Source of the DNA: a virus
Virus record (IMG/VR): IMGVR_UViG_3300034375_007237
Span: 1-39,698 of that record
Length of the DNA stretch: 39,698 nt
Reading direction: 5' to 3' (one strand)
Shown here: positions 1-4,963 of the stretch, piece after piece
How the letters are laid out: the number at the start of each line of letters is the position of its first letter
Position numbering within the stretch: the stretch's first letter is position 1
Program-made: the position numbers and the translations under genes
The notes under the pieces: model-generated
Seen by the model: the letters and a program-made list of their open reading frames with translations, nothing else
Told to the model about the DNA's origin: nothing
Databases searched by the model: none

Positions 1-94
1 TGATATATTCTCTATACCTATTGTCACCATTTTCTACTCTTTCAATCATCGAATCCCAGTTCTCTTGCCAGTATTCCACTGAATAAAAATCCAT
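1..94 (-). CDS. Partial hypothetical protein, N-terminal 31 residues
   Basis: An open frame starts at the ATG whose first base is 94 and runs off the left edge without a stop. The visible 31 residues begin MDFYSVEYWQENWDSM and are acidic and aromatic-rich. There is no clear Shine-Dalgarno sequence before the start. It lies 20 bases downstream of tRNA-Pro on the same strand. No family is recognised, and only the continuation outside the window can confirm the gene. Confidence 0.4.
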   Translation of the reverse strand, partial: MDFYSVEYWQENWDSMIERVENGDNRYREYI

Positions 95-113
95 AGTTGT
101 GATATTTAGTAAG

Positions 114-189
114 TCCGGATACTCAGATTTGAACTGAGATTATTCCTGCTCCCAAAGCAGGTGCCATGACCAAGTTAGGCGATATCCGG
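114..189 (-). tRNA. tRNA-Pro (anticodon UGG)
   Basis: The minus strand folds as a complete cloverleaf. The 7-bp acceptor is CCGGATA/TATCCGG, the D arm is closed by GCC/GGC, the anticodon stem is CCTGC/GCAGG with loop TTTGGGA (anticodon TGG), and the T arm is CTCAG-TTCAAAT-CTGAG with discriminator A. No CCA is encoded. Its 5' 15 bases are shared with the end of the HNH endonuclease gene upstream. Confidence 0.93.
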
Positions 190-534
190 ATGTAATTGTA
201 ATTCACCTGAATGAACTGCTGCATGACAACAAGCACATAATAGCACACATTCTTGTATCTCGTCAAGTATACGCTGTTCACTCCATCCTCTTATAGAAGC
301 AAATGCTTTGTCTTTAATACTGGGATTTAAATGGTGAACCTGCAAGGCAGATTGATATTTATTAAATCCACAAGAAACACATTTACCACCCATTTGCTCA
401 ACGATAAACTTTCGTTTCTTTTGCCCCAATTCAAGTGTATATTTGTTGTGGCACGAACCACAAACACTTTTTTTGTGCCCATAAAATTTAGATGGGTTTG
501 TTTCACCGCAATGGCTACATTTGTGTGTTTTCAT
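175..534 (-). CDS. HNH endonuclease, free-standing (putative homing)
   Basis: A 119-residue protein with two zinc-knuckle pairs near the N terminus (CSHC at 6-9 and CGSC at 25-28), a further CVSC at 52-55, and a C-terminal HNH core: His-His at 67-68, then C100, C103, H104 and H108 of the CVLLCACCHAAVH segment. This is the pattern of phage HNH nucleases that bind structural zinc and cut DNA. The reading frame ends inside tRNA-Pro: its last codons, for HPDIA and stop, are the acceptor and D-arm bases of the tRNA. A NATAAATA late-promoter motif lies 27 bases before the start. The target is unknown, and homing is inferred from family and position. Confidence 0.8.
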   Translation of the reverse strand: MKTHKCSHCGETNPSKFYGHKKSVCGSCHNKYTLELGQKKRKFIVEQMGGKCVSCGFNKYQSALQVHHLNPSIKDKAFASIRGWSEQRILDEIQECVLLCACCHAAVHSGELQLHPDIA

Positions 535-560
535 ATTGGTAGAACAAACTTATCTACCAT

Positions 561-568
561 TATTTATG
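561..568 (-). promoter_or_regulatory. T4-type late promoter motif (CATAAATA) for the HNH gene
   Basis: The minus strand reads CATAAATA, matching the NATAAATA element recognised by gp55-type late sigma factors. It lies 27 bases upstream of the HNH start in a short intergenic gap. Confidence 0.55.
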
Positions 569-584
569 TTACCTAATAATTATA

Positions 585-737
585 CTACTTCTTGTGGTGC
601 TTGTCAAATGGTGCCCAGTGCTGCCAGTTGTATTTGTGGACTGCCCAGATACCGATGATAGGCACAAACACAAGTATATAACAGATAAACGCTAAAAACA
701 AGTCGTTGTTAAGTGCTGCTGCTGCAAAGTGTCCCAT
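585..737 (-). CDS. Small membrane protein, 50 aa
   Basis: An ATG at 737 opens a 50-residue frame ending in TAG at 585-587. The protein begins MGHFAAAALNND, then has one hydrophobic helix (about residues 14-31) followed by a basic, His/Trp-rich tail ending DKHHKK. The start overlaps the stop of the 24-residue frame upstream as TAATG, so translation is probably coupled. No family is recognised. The support is the coupled arrangement and a plausible single-pass membrane topology. Confidence 0.5.
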   Translation of the reverse strand: MGHFAAAALNNDLFLAFICYILVFVPIIGIWAVHKYNWQHWAPFDKHHKK

Positions 738-811
738 TAGATTATAGACATAAAGAACAAGAAAAAACCGAATGCTATGAAAAATCCAAGAATTAAAAAT
801 TGTGATTCCAT
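737..811 (-). CDS. Tiny hydrophobic peptide, 24 aa
   Basis: A 24-residue frame, MESQFLILGFFIAFGFFLFF followed by MSII, is almost entirely one membrane helix. Its start at 811 lies inside the 3' end of the 71-residue gene upstream, behind a GAGAA sequence. Its stop overlaps the next start as TAATG. It is too short for homology reasoning, and the tight coupling on both sides is the only support. Confidence 0.35.
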   Translation of the reverse strand: MESQFLILGFFIAFGFFLFFMSII

Positions 812-1008
812 AGTTCTCTAAAATATCTGTCTGTGTGGTTTAAACAATCAAGTGGTGCTGTTTCATCTTTTAGTGCCCATTCATAACAAAAGTCAATCAT
901 ACCAGATGAAACATGATTGACTCCAAAGATTCTTGAGAATGCTGATGCTGCGAAATGAAACCTTTGTCTAGTGTGCGGTTCCATTGCCCTTATAGTGTTC
1001 GGATTCAT
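793..1008 (-). CDS. Hypothetical protein, 71 aa
   Basis: The start at 1008 is preceded by AAGGGA at good Shine-Dalgarno spacing. The soluble protein (MNPNTIRAMEPHTRQRFHFA) has no motif I recognise. The gene overlaps the end of the 43-residue gene upstream by 41 bases and the following 24-residue frame by 19. It belongs to the run of small overlapping genes between 585 and 1874 that probably form one transcript. Confidence 0.55.
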   Translation of the reverse strand: MNPNTIRAMEPHTRQRFHFAASAFSRIFGVNHVSSGMIDFCYEWALKDETAPLDCLNHTDRYFRELWNHNF

Positions 1009-1099
1009 AGTAGTGTCCCTTCTTAGAACCGAAATAGATTGTAGCGATTACAAAGGGTATTGCAACTATAATGAGTGCTTTTCCTAACAGATGTTCCAT
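968..1099 (-). CDS. Small membrane protein, 43 aa
   Basis: ATG at 1099, stop TAG at 968-970. A strong Shine-Dalgarno sequence, GAGGAGG, precedes the start. The protein begins MEHLLGKALIIVAIPFVIAT, a single N-terminal membrane helix, followed by a short polar tail rich in Lys, His and Tyr. The start overlaps the stop of the upstream 39-residue gene as TAATG. No family is recognised. The strong ribosome site makes it a likely real gene. Confidence 0.6.
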   Translation of the reverse strand: MEHLLGKALIIVAIPFVIATIYFGSKKGHYYESEHYKGNGTAH

Positions 1100-1218
1100 T
1101 ACTTTTCCTCCTCATCCTCGTATGTTGATGGCTCTTCAAATAGTTCTTCCATTTTTTGTTCTAAAACTCTTTTTTGGAGTTTGAGTAAATCTTCCTCTGT
1201 GATTTGTATCTTGTCCAT
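1099..1218 (-). CDS. Small acidic protein, 39 aa
   Basis: A 39-residue frame beginning MDKIQITEEDLLKLQKRVLE. It is highly charged, probably one long helix or coiled coil, and ends in an acidic tail (YEDEEEK). The codons of that tail form the GAGGAGG Shine-Dalgarno sequence of the next gene. The start overlaps the preceding stop as TAATG and its own stop overlaps the following start in the same way. Function unknown. Confidence 0.55.
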   Translation of the reverse strand: MDKIQITEEDLLKLQKRVLEQKMEELFEEPSTYEDEEEK

Positions 1219-1421
1219 TAGTTAAGTGTAATTTTTAACCACGGCAATAATGGTGGGATAGCACCAACTAATCTCAAAAGTCCCTCAGCAAATAAAGCAA
1301 GAACCACCCAACCGACGCACATACTAATGATAGAAGCATTACGGTTGTGTTGTCGTATTGCTGCATCGATCATCTCCTGGCATTCTGAGCGTGTGATAAA
1401 TTCTTCTTGTTCATGCATCAT
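1218..1421 (-). CDS. Small membrane protein, 67 aa
   Basis: The protein has a polar N-terminal part (residues 1-29) with an ITRSECQEMIDAAIRQHNRN helix, then a membrane helix (about 30-52), then a short Pro-rich tail. I recall proteins of this layout in other T4-like cyanophages, without assigned function. The start overlaps the upstream stop as ATGA, and the stop overlaps the next start as TAATG. Confidence 0.65.
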   Translation of the reverse strand: MMHEQEEFITRSECQEMIDAAIRQHNRNASIISMCVGWVVLALFAEGLLRLVGAIPPLLPWLKITLN

Positions 1422-1663
1422 TCAGGAAAATCCTCACTAAGTTCAGTCAATCTCTTTTGCCATGTAACACCACCTTCCATGCCCACACATGGATTGATGC
1501 AAGTGTCATCACCTAGTTTATTACAAACAAGTCCAGCAAGGTCAAGTTCGTTTCCTTTCTTACCTGTGCCAGACCAGTAGTGCTCTCCGTTGATCCACAA
1601 CGCACCACACTTTGGGCATTCCTTTCTTTCAATAGAAAGATCGGACAGCTCTTTATTGGACAT
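1418..1663 (-). CDS. Zinc-ribbon-like conserved cyanophage protein, 81 aa
   Basis: The protein contains CPKCGALWINGEHYWSGTG (Cys at 16 and 19) and a second Cys set (VCNKLGDDTCINPC) that could complete a zinc site. Gly-rich and Trp-containing segments suggest a small globular fold. I recognise it as a conserved hypothetical protein of cyanomyoviruses. It overlaps the upstream gene by 11 bases and the downstream gene by 4. The biochemical role is unknown. Confidence 0.65.
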   Translation of the reverse strand: MSNKELSDLSIERKECPKCGALWINGEHYWSGTGKKGNELDLAGLVCNKLGDDTCINPCVGMEGGVTWQKRLTELSEDFPE

Positions 1664-1874
1664 CTTTGTTGTACTCCTTAAGAAACTTTTGGAAATCGGT
1701 TGTGTCCTTAATTAACTGTCTCTTAAGTTGCCAACCCATCCATTTCATTTGAATCTGAATGGCAGCATGTCGAATTTGTAAGTCCATATACTGAACCAGT
1801 TTCATGGTTTCAGCATAACCAGCATAGGCAACTAATGCAACGAATGTCAGCATTAGAAAATAAAAGACTGCCAT
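1653..1874 (-). CDS. Small membrane protein, 73 aa
   Basis: The frame could open at a TTG at 1910, but I prefer the ATG at 1874 (MAVFYFLMLTFVALVAYAGY), which has AGAAG upstream and starts directly on the membrane helix (about residues 2-20). The remainder is a basic, amphipathic helical domain ending FLKEYNKDVQ. It is first in the chain of small genes that runs to 585. Function unknown; N-in/C-out or reverse topology cannot be decided. Confidence 0.55.
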   Translation of the reverse strand: MAVFYFLMLTFVALVAYAGYAETMKLVQYMDLQIRHAAIQIQMKWMGWQLKRQLIKDTTDFQKFLKEYNKDVQ

Positions 1875-1956
1875 TTTAGATTCTTCTATATTTTTTATGT
1901 AGACATTCAATGTTTTCTTAACATTGTAATATGTTGATACAAAAACTTTTTATAAA

Positions 1957-2043
1957 CGGAAGGTGCCGGAGTCGAACCGGCAAGGGCTTTAACACCTCAA
2001 CTGTTTTCAAGACAGGTCCCGTCACCAATCGGGTTGACCTTCC
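1957..2043 (-). tRNA. tRNA-Ser (anticodon UGA)
   Basis: An 87-base cloverleaf with a long class II variable arm. The acceptor is GGAAGGT/ACCTTCC, the anticodon loop is CTTGAAA (TGA), the T arm contains GCCGG-TTCGACT-CCGGC, and the discriminator is G as expected for serine. No CCA is encoded. Its 5' 22 bases are shared with the end of a 68-residue reading frame. Confidence 0.93.
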
Positions 2044-2228
2044 AAGTATTCTTTTTCTTGTTGATAGGGATAAATCTTACCAGTTTTTAGTTCCCAAACA
2101 TATATTATATCTGGAATTAACCATTTGTCAACGCGATAACAATACTCCCAATTAGCAGGAACTGTTACACAATTCACAACTACAATCTGAAAGAAAGATA
2201 TAGAGTAATTCCAGATAGTATTAATCAA
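2022..2228 (-). CDS. Hypothetical protein, 68 aa, ending inside tRNA-Ser
   Basis: The frame opens with TTG at 2228, overlapping the stop of the zinc-finger gene upstream as TTGA, and contains no internal Met. The translated sequence is rich in Tyr and Trp (for example YRVDKWLIPDIIYVWELKTG) and looks protein-like, with a possible short hydrophobic N terminus. There is no clear Shine-Dalgarno sequence. Its last codons are the first bases of tRNA-Ser. No family is recognised. A non-coding origin is possible. Confidence 0.4.
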   Translation of the reverse strand: MINTIWNYSISFFQIVVVNCVTVPANWEYCYRVDKWLIPDIIYVWELKTGKIYPYQQEKEYLEGQPDW

Positions 2229-2473
2229 CGGATTTCAAAATCCAACTTGCGAACTTTGCGCTGTCTTCTTGCTTCTTGATATGCAAGATCTGAAGAGGAA
2301 AGAACGTTTGACTTTTGTTCTTTCTGTGTAGAGTTTATCATAACTACTCTGCTTAAGTCAAGGGCTGTAACACTATCACCCTTTACAGTCATCATATTTG
2401 GACAACCACATACTTGCGTCTTTGGATTGCTAGTTAATTCCTTATTGCAATCCTTGCATCTTACGACTAACAT
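2225..2473 (-). CDS. Small zinc-finger protein, 82 aa
   Basis: The N terminus carries CKDC (6-9) and a CGC pair near residue 22, a likely zinc knuckle. The rest is polar and ends in a basic helix (ARRQRKVRKLDFEIR). A perfect TATAAATA late-promoter motif sits 33 bases before the start, between this gene and tRNA-Val, so it is probably expressed late. The fold suggests nucleic-acid or protein binding. No specific function is known to me. Confidence 0.6.
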   Translation of the reverse strand: MLVVRCKDCNKELTSNPKTQVCGCPNMMTVKGDSVTALDLSRVVMINSTQKEQKSNVLSSSDLAYQEARRQRKVRKLDFEIR

Positions 2474-2505
2474 TTGTCTGCATCCTATTCAGTTCAATGG
2501 TATTT

Positions 2506-2513
2506 TATTTATA
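2506..2513 (-). promoter_or_regulatory. T4-type late promoter motif (TATAAATA)
   Basis: A perfect match to the T4 late consensus on the minus strand, 2 bases beyond the 3' end of tRNA-Val and 33 bases before the zinc-finger gene. It could also make the tRNA-Ser region late-transcribed. Confidence 0.65.
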
Positions 2514-2514
2514 A

Positions 2515-2586
2515 TGGGCGATGAGGGATTCGAACCCCCGACCCTCTCCGTGTAAAGGAGGTGCGCTACCACTGCGCTAATCGCCC
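2515..2586 (-). tRNA. tRNA-Val (anticodon UAC)
   Basis: Acceptor GGGCGAT/ATCGCCC, D arm GCGC/GCGC, anticodon loop TTTACAC (TAC), T arm GGGGG-TTCGAAT-CCCTC, discriminator A. No CCA is encoded. It is the last tRNA of the Arg-Gly-Asn-Val cluster in transcription order. Confidence 0.93.
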
Positions 2587-2589
2587 TAA

Positions 2590-2630
2590 AGGGTGGAAGG
2601 TACTCCCACTCGCATAAATGCGTCCACCCT
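2590..2630 (-). repeat. Structured inverted repeat in the Asn-Val tRNA spacer
   Basis: The 41-base spacer has an 8-bp outer stem, AGGGTGGA at 2623-2630 against its complement at 2590-2597 on the minus strand. An inner 5-bp hairpin, CGCAT-TT-ATGCG (2611-2622), stacks directly on that stem. An alternative fold pairs GTGGGAG with CTTCCAC around a TAC loop. It resembles a tRNA acceptor arm without the rest of the cloverleaf, so it may be a processing signal or a decayed tRNA. Confidence 0.6.
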
Positions 2631-2631
2631 A

Positions 2632-2703
2632 CTCCCCCACCTCGATTCGAACGAGGAACCTTAGAGTTAACAGCTCTCTGCTCTGCCGTTGAGCTATAGG
2701 GGA
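2632..2703 (-). tRNA. tRNA-Asn (anticodon GUU)
   Basis: Acceptor TCCCCTA/TGGGGGA with one G-U pair, D arm GCTC/GAGC, anticodon loop CTGTTAA (GTT), T arm CCTCG-TTCGAAT-CGAGG, discriminator G as usual for asparagine. The outermost anticodon-stem pair is a G-A mismatch. No CCA is encoded. Confidence 0.92.
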
Positions 2704-2708
2704 ATAAG

Positions 2709-2723
2709 TCCTCTTAAAGAGGA
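2709..2723 (-). repeat. Short hairpin in the Gly-Asn tRNA spacer
   Basis: TCCTCTT-A-AAGAGGA is a 15-base palindrome that fills most of the 20-base gap between tRNA-Gly and tRNA-Asn. It would form at least a 5-bp stem with a 5-base loop in the transcript. Confidence 0.5.
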
Positions 2724-2795
2724 AGCGGATGACGCGATTCGAACGCGCAACCAACAGCTTGGAAGGCTGTGACTCTACCGTTGAGTTACATCCGC
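2724..2795 (-). tRNA. tRNA-Gly (anticodon UCC)
   Basis: Acceptor GCGGATG/CATCCGC, D arm ACTC/GAGT, anticodon stem ACAGC/GCTGT with loop CTTCCAA (TCC), T arm CGCG-TTCGAAT-CGCG, discriminator T as expected for glycine. No CCA is encoded. Confidence 0.93.
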
Positions 2796-2802
2796 AAGTG
2801 AG

Positions 2803-2831
2803 ACAATCATAAACCATTTTGGTTTGATTGT
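2803..2831 (-). repeat. Hairpin in the Arg-Gly tRNA spacer
   Basis: ACAATC/GATTGT and AAACC/GGTTT pair as two stacked helices separated by a 2-base bulge, around an ATTTT loop on the plus strand. The structure occupies 29 of the 39 bases between tRNA-Arg and tRNA-Gly. Confidence 0.5.
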
Positions 2832-2834
2832 CAA

Positions 2835-2907
2835 CAGGCAAGGAGGGACTCGAACCCCCAATCGACATCTTAGAAGGATGCTGCATTATCCATTATGCTA
2901 CTTGCCC
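2835..2907 (-). tRNA. tRNA-Arg (anticodon UCU)
   Basis: Acceptor GGGCAAG/CTTGCCT with a terminal G-U pair, D arm GCAT/ATGC, anticodon stem GCATC/GATGT with loop CTTCTAA (TCT), T arm GGGGG-TTCGAGT-CCCTC, discriminator G. No CCA is encoded. It is the first tRNA of the four-gene cluster in transcription order. Confidence 0.92.
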
Positions 2908-2910
2908 ATA

Positions 2911-2945
2911 TGGTAGTTCCTATCGCCGCTAATCCTGAACTACCA
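2911..2945 (-). repeat. Inverted repeat just upstream of tRNA-Arg
   Basis: TGGTAGTTC (2911-2919) and GAACTACCA (2937-2945) form a perfect 9-bp stem enclosing 17 bases, ending 4 bases before the 5' end of tRNA-Arg. There is no T tract, so it is not a conventional terminator. It may guide 5' processing. Confidence 0.55.
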
Positions 2946-2964
2946 AGGGGATTACCGCAGTTGA

Positions 2965-3192
2965 TTATGATCTCTCAATCCCATCAACGTAATTATCATA
3001 CTCCTCTTCACTGATTTCGTCAAGGCTTACAATTTCAAGTTCATCATCACTAATGTTTATCCATTCAACAAACTCATCGATGATTGCCATTTGATCATAA
3101 ATTTTTGAAATGTCCTGACAATCGTAAGATTCAATTCTACCAAGTGCCCAGTCACGAACATGAGCAACAATTTCTTCAGTCTCCAGTTTCAT
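2965..3192 (-). CDS. Acidic hypothetical protein, 75 aa
   Basis: A longer frame is open upstream, but the ATG at 3192 is chosen because AAGGAC lies just before it and because the upstream part is the antisense-like shadow of the GIY-YIG gene. The protein (MKLETEEIVAHVRDWALGRI) is very acidic, helical at the N terminus and rich in Asp/Glu at the C terminus (SLDEISEEEYDNYVDGIERS). It overlaps the GIY-YIG stop by 17 bases. No family is recognised. Confidence 0.6.
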   Translation of the reverse strand: MKLETEEIVAHVRDWALGRIESYDCQDISKIYDQMAIIDEFVEWINISDDELEIVSLDEISEEEYDNYVDGIERS

Positions 3193-3619
3193 AATAGTCC
3201 TTTCGGAAGTACCTGCTGAGGATGTTGCTATTGTAGTACCTCGGGGTTCCGTCGTCAAGGGATTCTGTGAGAACGTTGTTGGTGAAGAGTTGTCTTGTTT
3301 CTTCGTAGTTTGTTTTGCCAGCTGTCTTATGTAAAGACAAGATAGTTCTACTAAAATTTTGTCTCCCAGTGCGTTCAATTTCCTCTTTAAGTTCTGGACA
3401 AGACCCATAATACTTTTTCCAATCAGATTCCTTTTTTACTCTGCGTTTCTTTCCTGGCGGTTTTCTGTGACTCCAAAAATACTTTCTCCCAATGTACGCT
3501 CGTCCGTTGGTGAGATTGGTAATGAGATAAACAAAACCATAGTTGTCCCCAATATCATCACTGGTAAAAGCAACTTCATTATACATCCAGGGGTTTTCAT
3601 AATCAATACCTGTACTCAT
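3176..3619 (-). CDS. GIY-YIG endonuclease (Seg-like)
   Basis: The ATG at 3619 follows an in-frame TTG. The 147-residue protein shows the GIY-YIG signature as YGFVYLI (27-33) and AYIGRKY (41-47), the conserved Arg of motif II (R45), a basic KKRRVKKESDWKKYYG segment and a later acidic helix. T4-like cyanophages often carry relatives near nrdB. Free-standing GIY-YIG enzymes (Seg family) cut double-stranded DNA and can be homing enzymes. No NUMOD module is visible. A CATAAATA late-promoter motif lies 27 bases before the start, inside the upstream small gene. Confidence 0.78.
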   Translation of the reverse strand: MSTGIDYENPWMYNEVAFTSDDIGDNYGFVYLITNLTNGRAYIGRKYFWSHRKPPGKKRRVKKESDWKKYYGSCPELKEEIERTGRQNFSRTILSLHKTAGKTNYEETRQLFTNNVLTESLDDGTPRYYNSNILSRYFRKDYYETGD

Positions 3620-3761
3620 CAATTATATCAAGAACCTTGTTTAGGTATTTATGAGCAAGGTCCTTGGGGTTAGAATACCAAGTAGGATCATCTTGTAACT
3701 GTGCTTTTAATTTTAACACACGAATTCTAAATTCGTCTTTCTTGAGTTGATTTTTCGACAT
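3603..3761 (-). CDS. Conserved cyanophage hypothetical protein, 52 aa
   Basis: ATG at 3761 and TGA at 3603-3605 enclose MSKNQLKKDEFRIRVLKLKA and a further 32 residues, ending LDIIDEYRY. The N-terminal helix is basic and a short aromatic segment (DDPTWYSNPKDLAHKY) follows. I recall this small protein next to nrdB in related cyanophages. It starts right after the nrdB terminator, whose T tract abuts its start codon, so expression needs read-through. Its 3' end overlaps the GIY-YIG start by 17 bases. Confidence 0.6.
   Translation of the reverse strand: MSKNQLKKDEFRIRVLKLKAQLQDDPTWYSNPKDLAHKYLNKVLDIIDEYRY
3646..3653 (-). promoter_or_regulatory. T4-type late promoter motif (CATAAATA) for the GIY-YIG gene
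   Basis: CATAAATA on the minus strand, located in the coding end of the 52-residue gene and 27 bases before the GIY-YIG start. The position mirrors the motifs before the other endonuclease genes. Confidence 0.5.
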
Positions 3762-3762
3762 G

Positions 3763-3786
3763 AAAAAGGGGGAGATTGCTCTCCCC
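3763..3786 (-). terminator. Rho-independent terminator after nrdB
   Basis: On the minus strand GGGGAGA-GCAA-TCTCCCC forms a 7-bp stem with a GNRA-type tetraloop, followed by CTTTTTC. It ends the primase-nrdA-nrdB transcript 7 bases after the nrdB stop. Confidence 0.8.
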
Positions 3787-3792
3787 TATCTA

Positions 3793-4923
3793 TCAAAGTT
3801 TGAAACCACTAAAGGTATCTTTCTTCACATCCTGTTTTATACCACCAACTACATATGATTCAACTTCTGTCTCCTGTGGAGCAACCTGCAGTCCTTTAGA
3901 GGAAATCCAGTGCTGTGTCCAGGGGAGTGGATTATTGTTTGCTGCAATATCGTATTGGGGCTTTAACCCAATTGCTTTTAATCTTCTATTTGCCACCCAT
4001 TCAACATATTGCTGAAGAAGTTTGTCGTTCAGTCCAATCATGCTGCCATCTTTGAACAGATAATCTGCCCATCTCTTTTCTTCGTTTACAGCGCGATCGA
4101 ACATAGCATACGTCCACTCTTCTTCTTCCTTCATGATTTGCTTCATTTCAGGATCATCACCATCACGCCATTTGTTCAGAATGTTCTGAGTGATTGCTAA
4201 GTGTTGATTTTCGTCTCTTGCGATGAGAGAGATGATCTTAGCGGATCCTTCCATAAGCTTAAGTTCACCAAAGGCGAAACTACAAGCAAAACTAACGTAG
4301 AACCGAATACCTTCAAGAATGTTAACGTTTGCGACTGCTCTGTACAGTTTTCGTTTGACATCGTTGAGTGATTCCTTTGCGTATGATACTCCTTCAAGGT
4401 TGTGCATCCAGGTATCGGATACACCATACTGCTGTGATGCTCGAATGAAGTCATCATATGACTCTGTAACGCTTGTAGCACGTTCTAGAATACGCTCATC
4501 GGAGAGAATAGTATCAAACACCTCACTAGGGTCTGAATATACGTTTTTGATGATGTATGTGTAAGAACGTGAATGAATCATTTCCATAAAACCCCACACT
4601 TCCATACATGCTTCCAATTCAGGAAGAGAGCAGTATGGAATGAATGCCATACCAGGAGCACGTCCCTGAACAGAGTCAAGCATAATCTGATACTTCAGAT
4701 TAGAAGTATAGATGTGCTTCTGCTCAGGACGTAGAGTATGGTAATCACCACGATCTTTCTGAAGAGAAACCTCTTCGGGCCTCCAGAAGTATCCTAGTTG
4801 TTGGGTTGTAAGTTTATCGAAGATAGGATATTTGTACGAATCATATCTCTGGACTCCCAGAGGTTTACCGAAGAACATCGGTTGCTTTTTAGTATTAACT
4901 TGTTCAGTATTGAAAACAGTCAT
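3793..4923 (-). CDS. nrdB: Ribonucleotide reductase class Ia small subunit NrdB
   Basis: NrdB makes the tyrosyl radical used by NrdA to reduce ribonucleotides for phage DNA synthesis. The protein follows E. coli NrdB closely: MFFGKPLGVQRYDSYKYPIF, the FWRPEEV motif, the first metal ligand in IMLDSVQGRAP, EMIHSRSYTYI with metal ligands Glu and His and the radical Tyr, and RDENQHL with the second-half ligands. The C terminus (SGFKL) is the peptide that docks on NrdA. The frame is open to a GTG at 4983, overlapping nrdA. I favour ATG 4923 (MTVFNTEQ, 376 aa), which has AGAAG 8 bases upstream. ATG 4947 is another option. A terminator follows. Confidence 0.95.
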   Translation of the reverse strand: MTVFNTEQVNTKKQPMFFGKPLGVQRYDSYKYPIFDKLTTQQLGYFWRPEEVSLQKDRGDYHTLRPEQKHIYTSNLKYQIMLDSVQGRAPGMAFIPYCSLPELEACMEVWGFMEMIHSRSYTYIIKNVYSDPSEVFDTILSDERILERATSVTESYDDFIRASQQYGVSDTWMHNLEGVSYAKESLNDVKRKLYRAVANVNILEGIRFYVSFACSFAFGELKLMEGSAKIISLIARDENQHLAITQNILNKWRDGDDPEMKQIMKEEEEWTYAMFDRAVNEEKRWADYLFKDGSMIGLNDKLLQQYVEWVANRRLKAIGLKPQYDIAANNNPLPWTQHWISSKGLQVAPQETEVESYVVGGIKQDVKKDTFSGFKL

Positions 4924-4963
4924 GCCTTTAACTTCTGTGTTTGGCATGTCTGTGGAAGAAATT

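Noticed and set aside
2629-2886. 85-codon frame through the tRNA cluster
   Set aside because: It consists of translated tRNA-Gly, tRNA-Asn and spacer sequence and has no independent support.
2965-3408. 147-codon version of the 75-residue gene
   Set aside because: The first 72 codons overlap the GIY-YIG gene in another frame and are low-complexity. The ATG at 3192 has the ribosome site.
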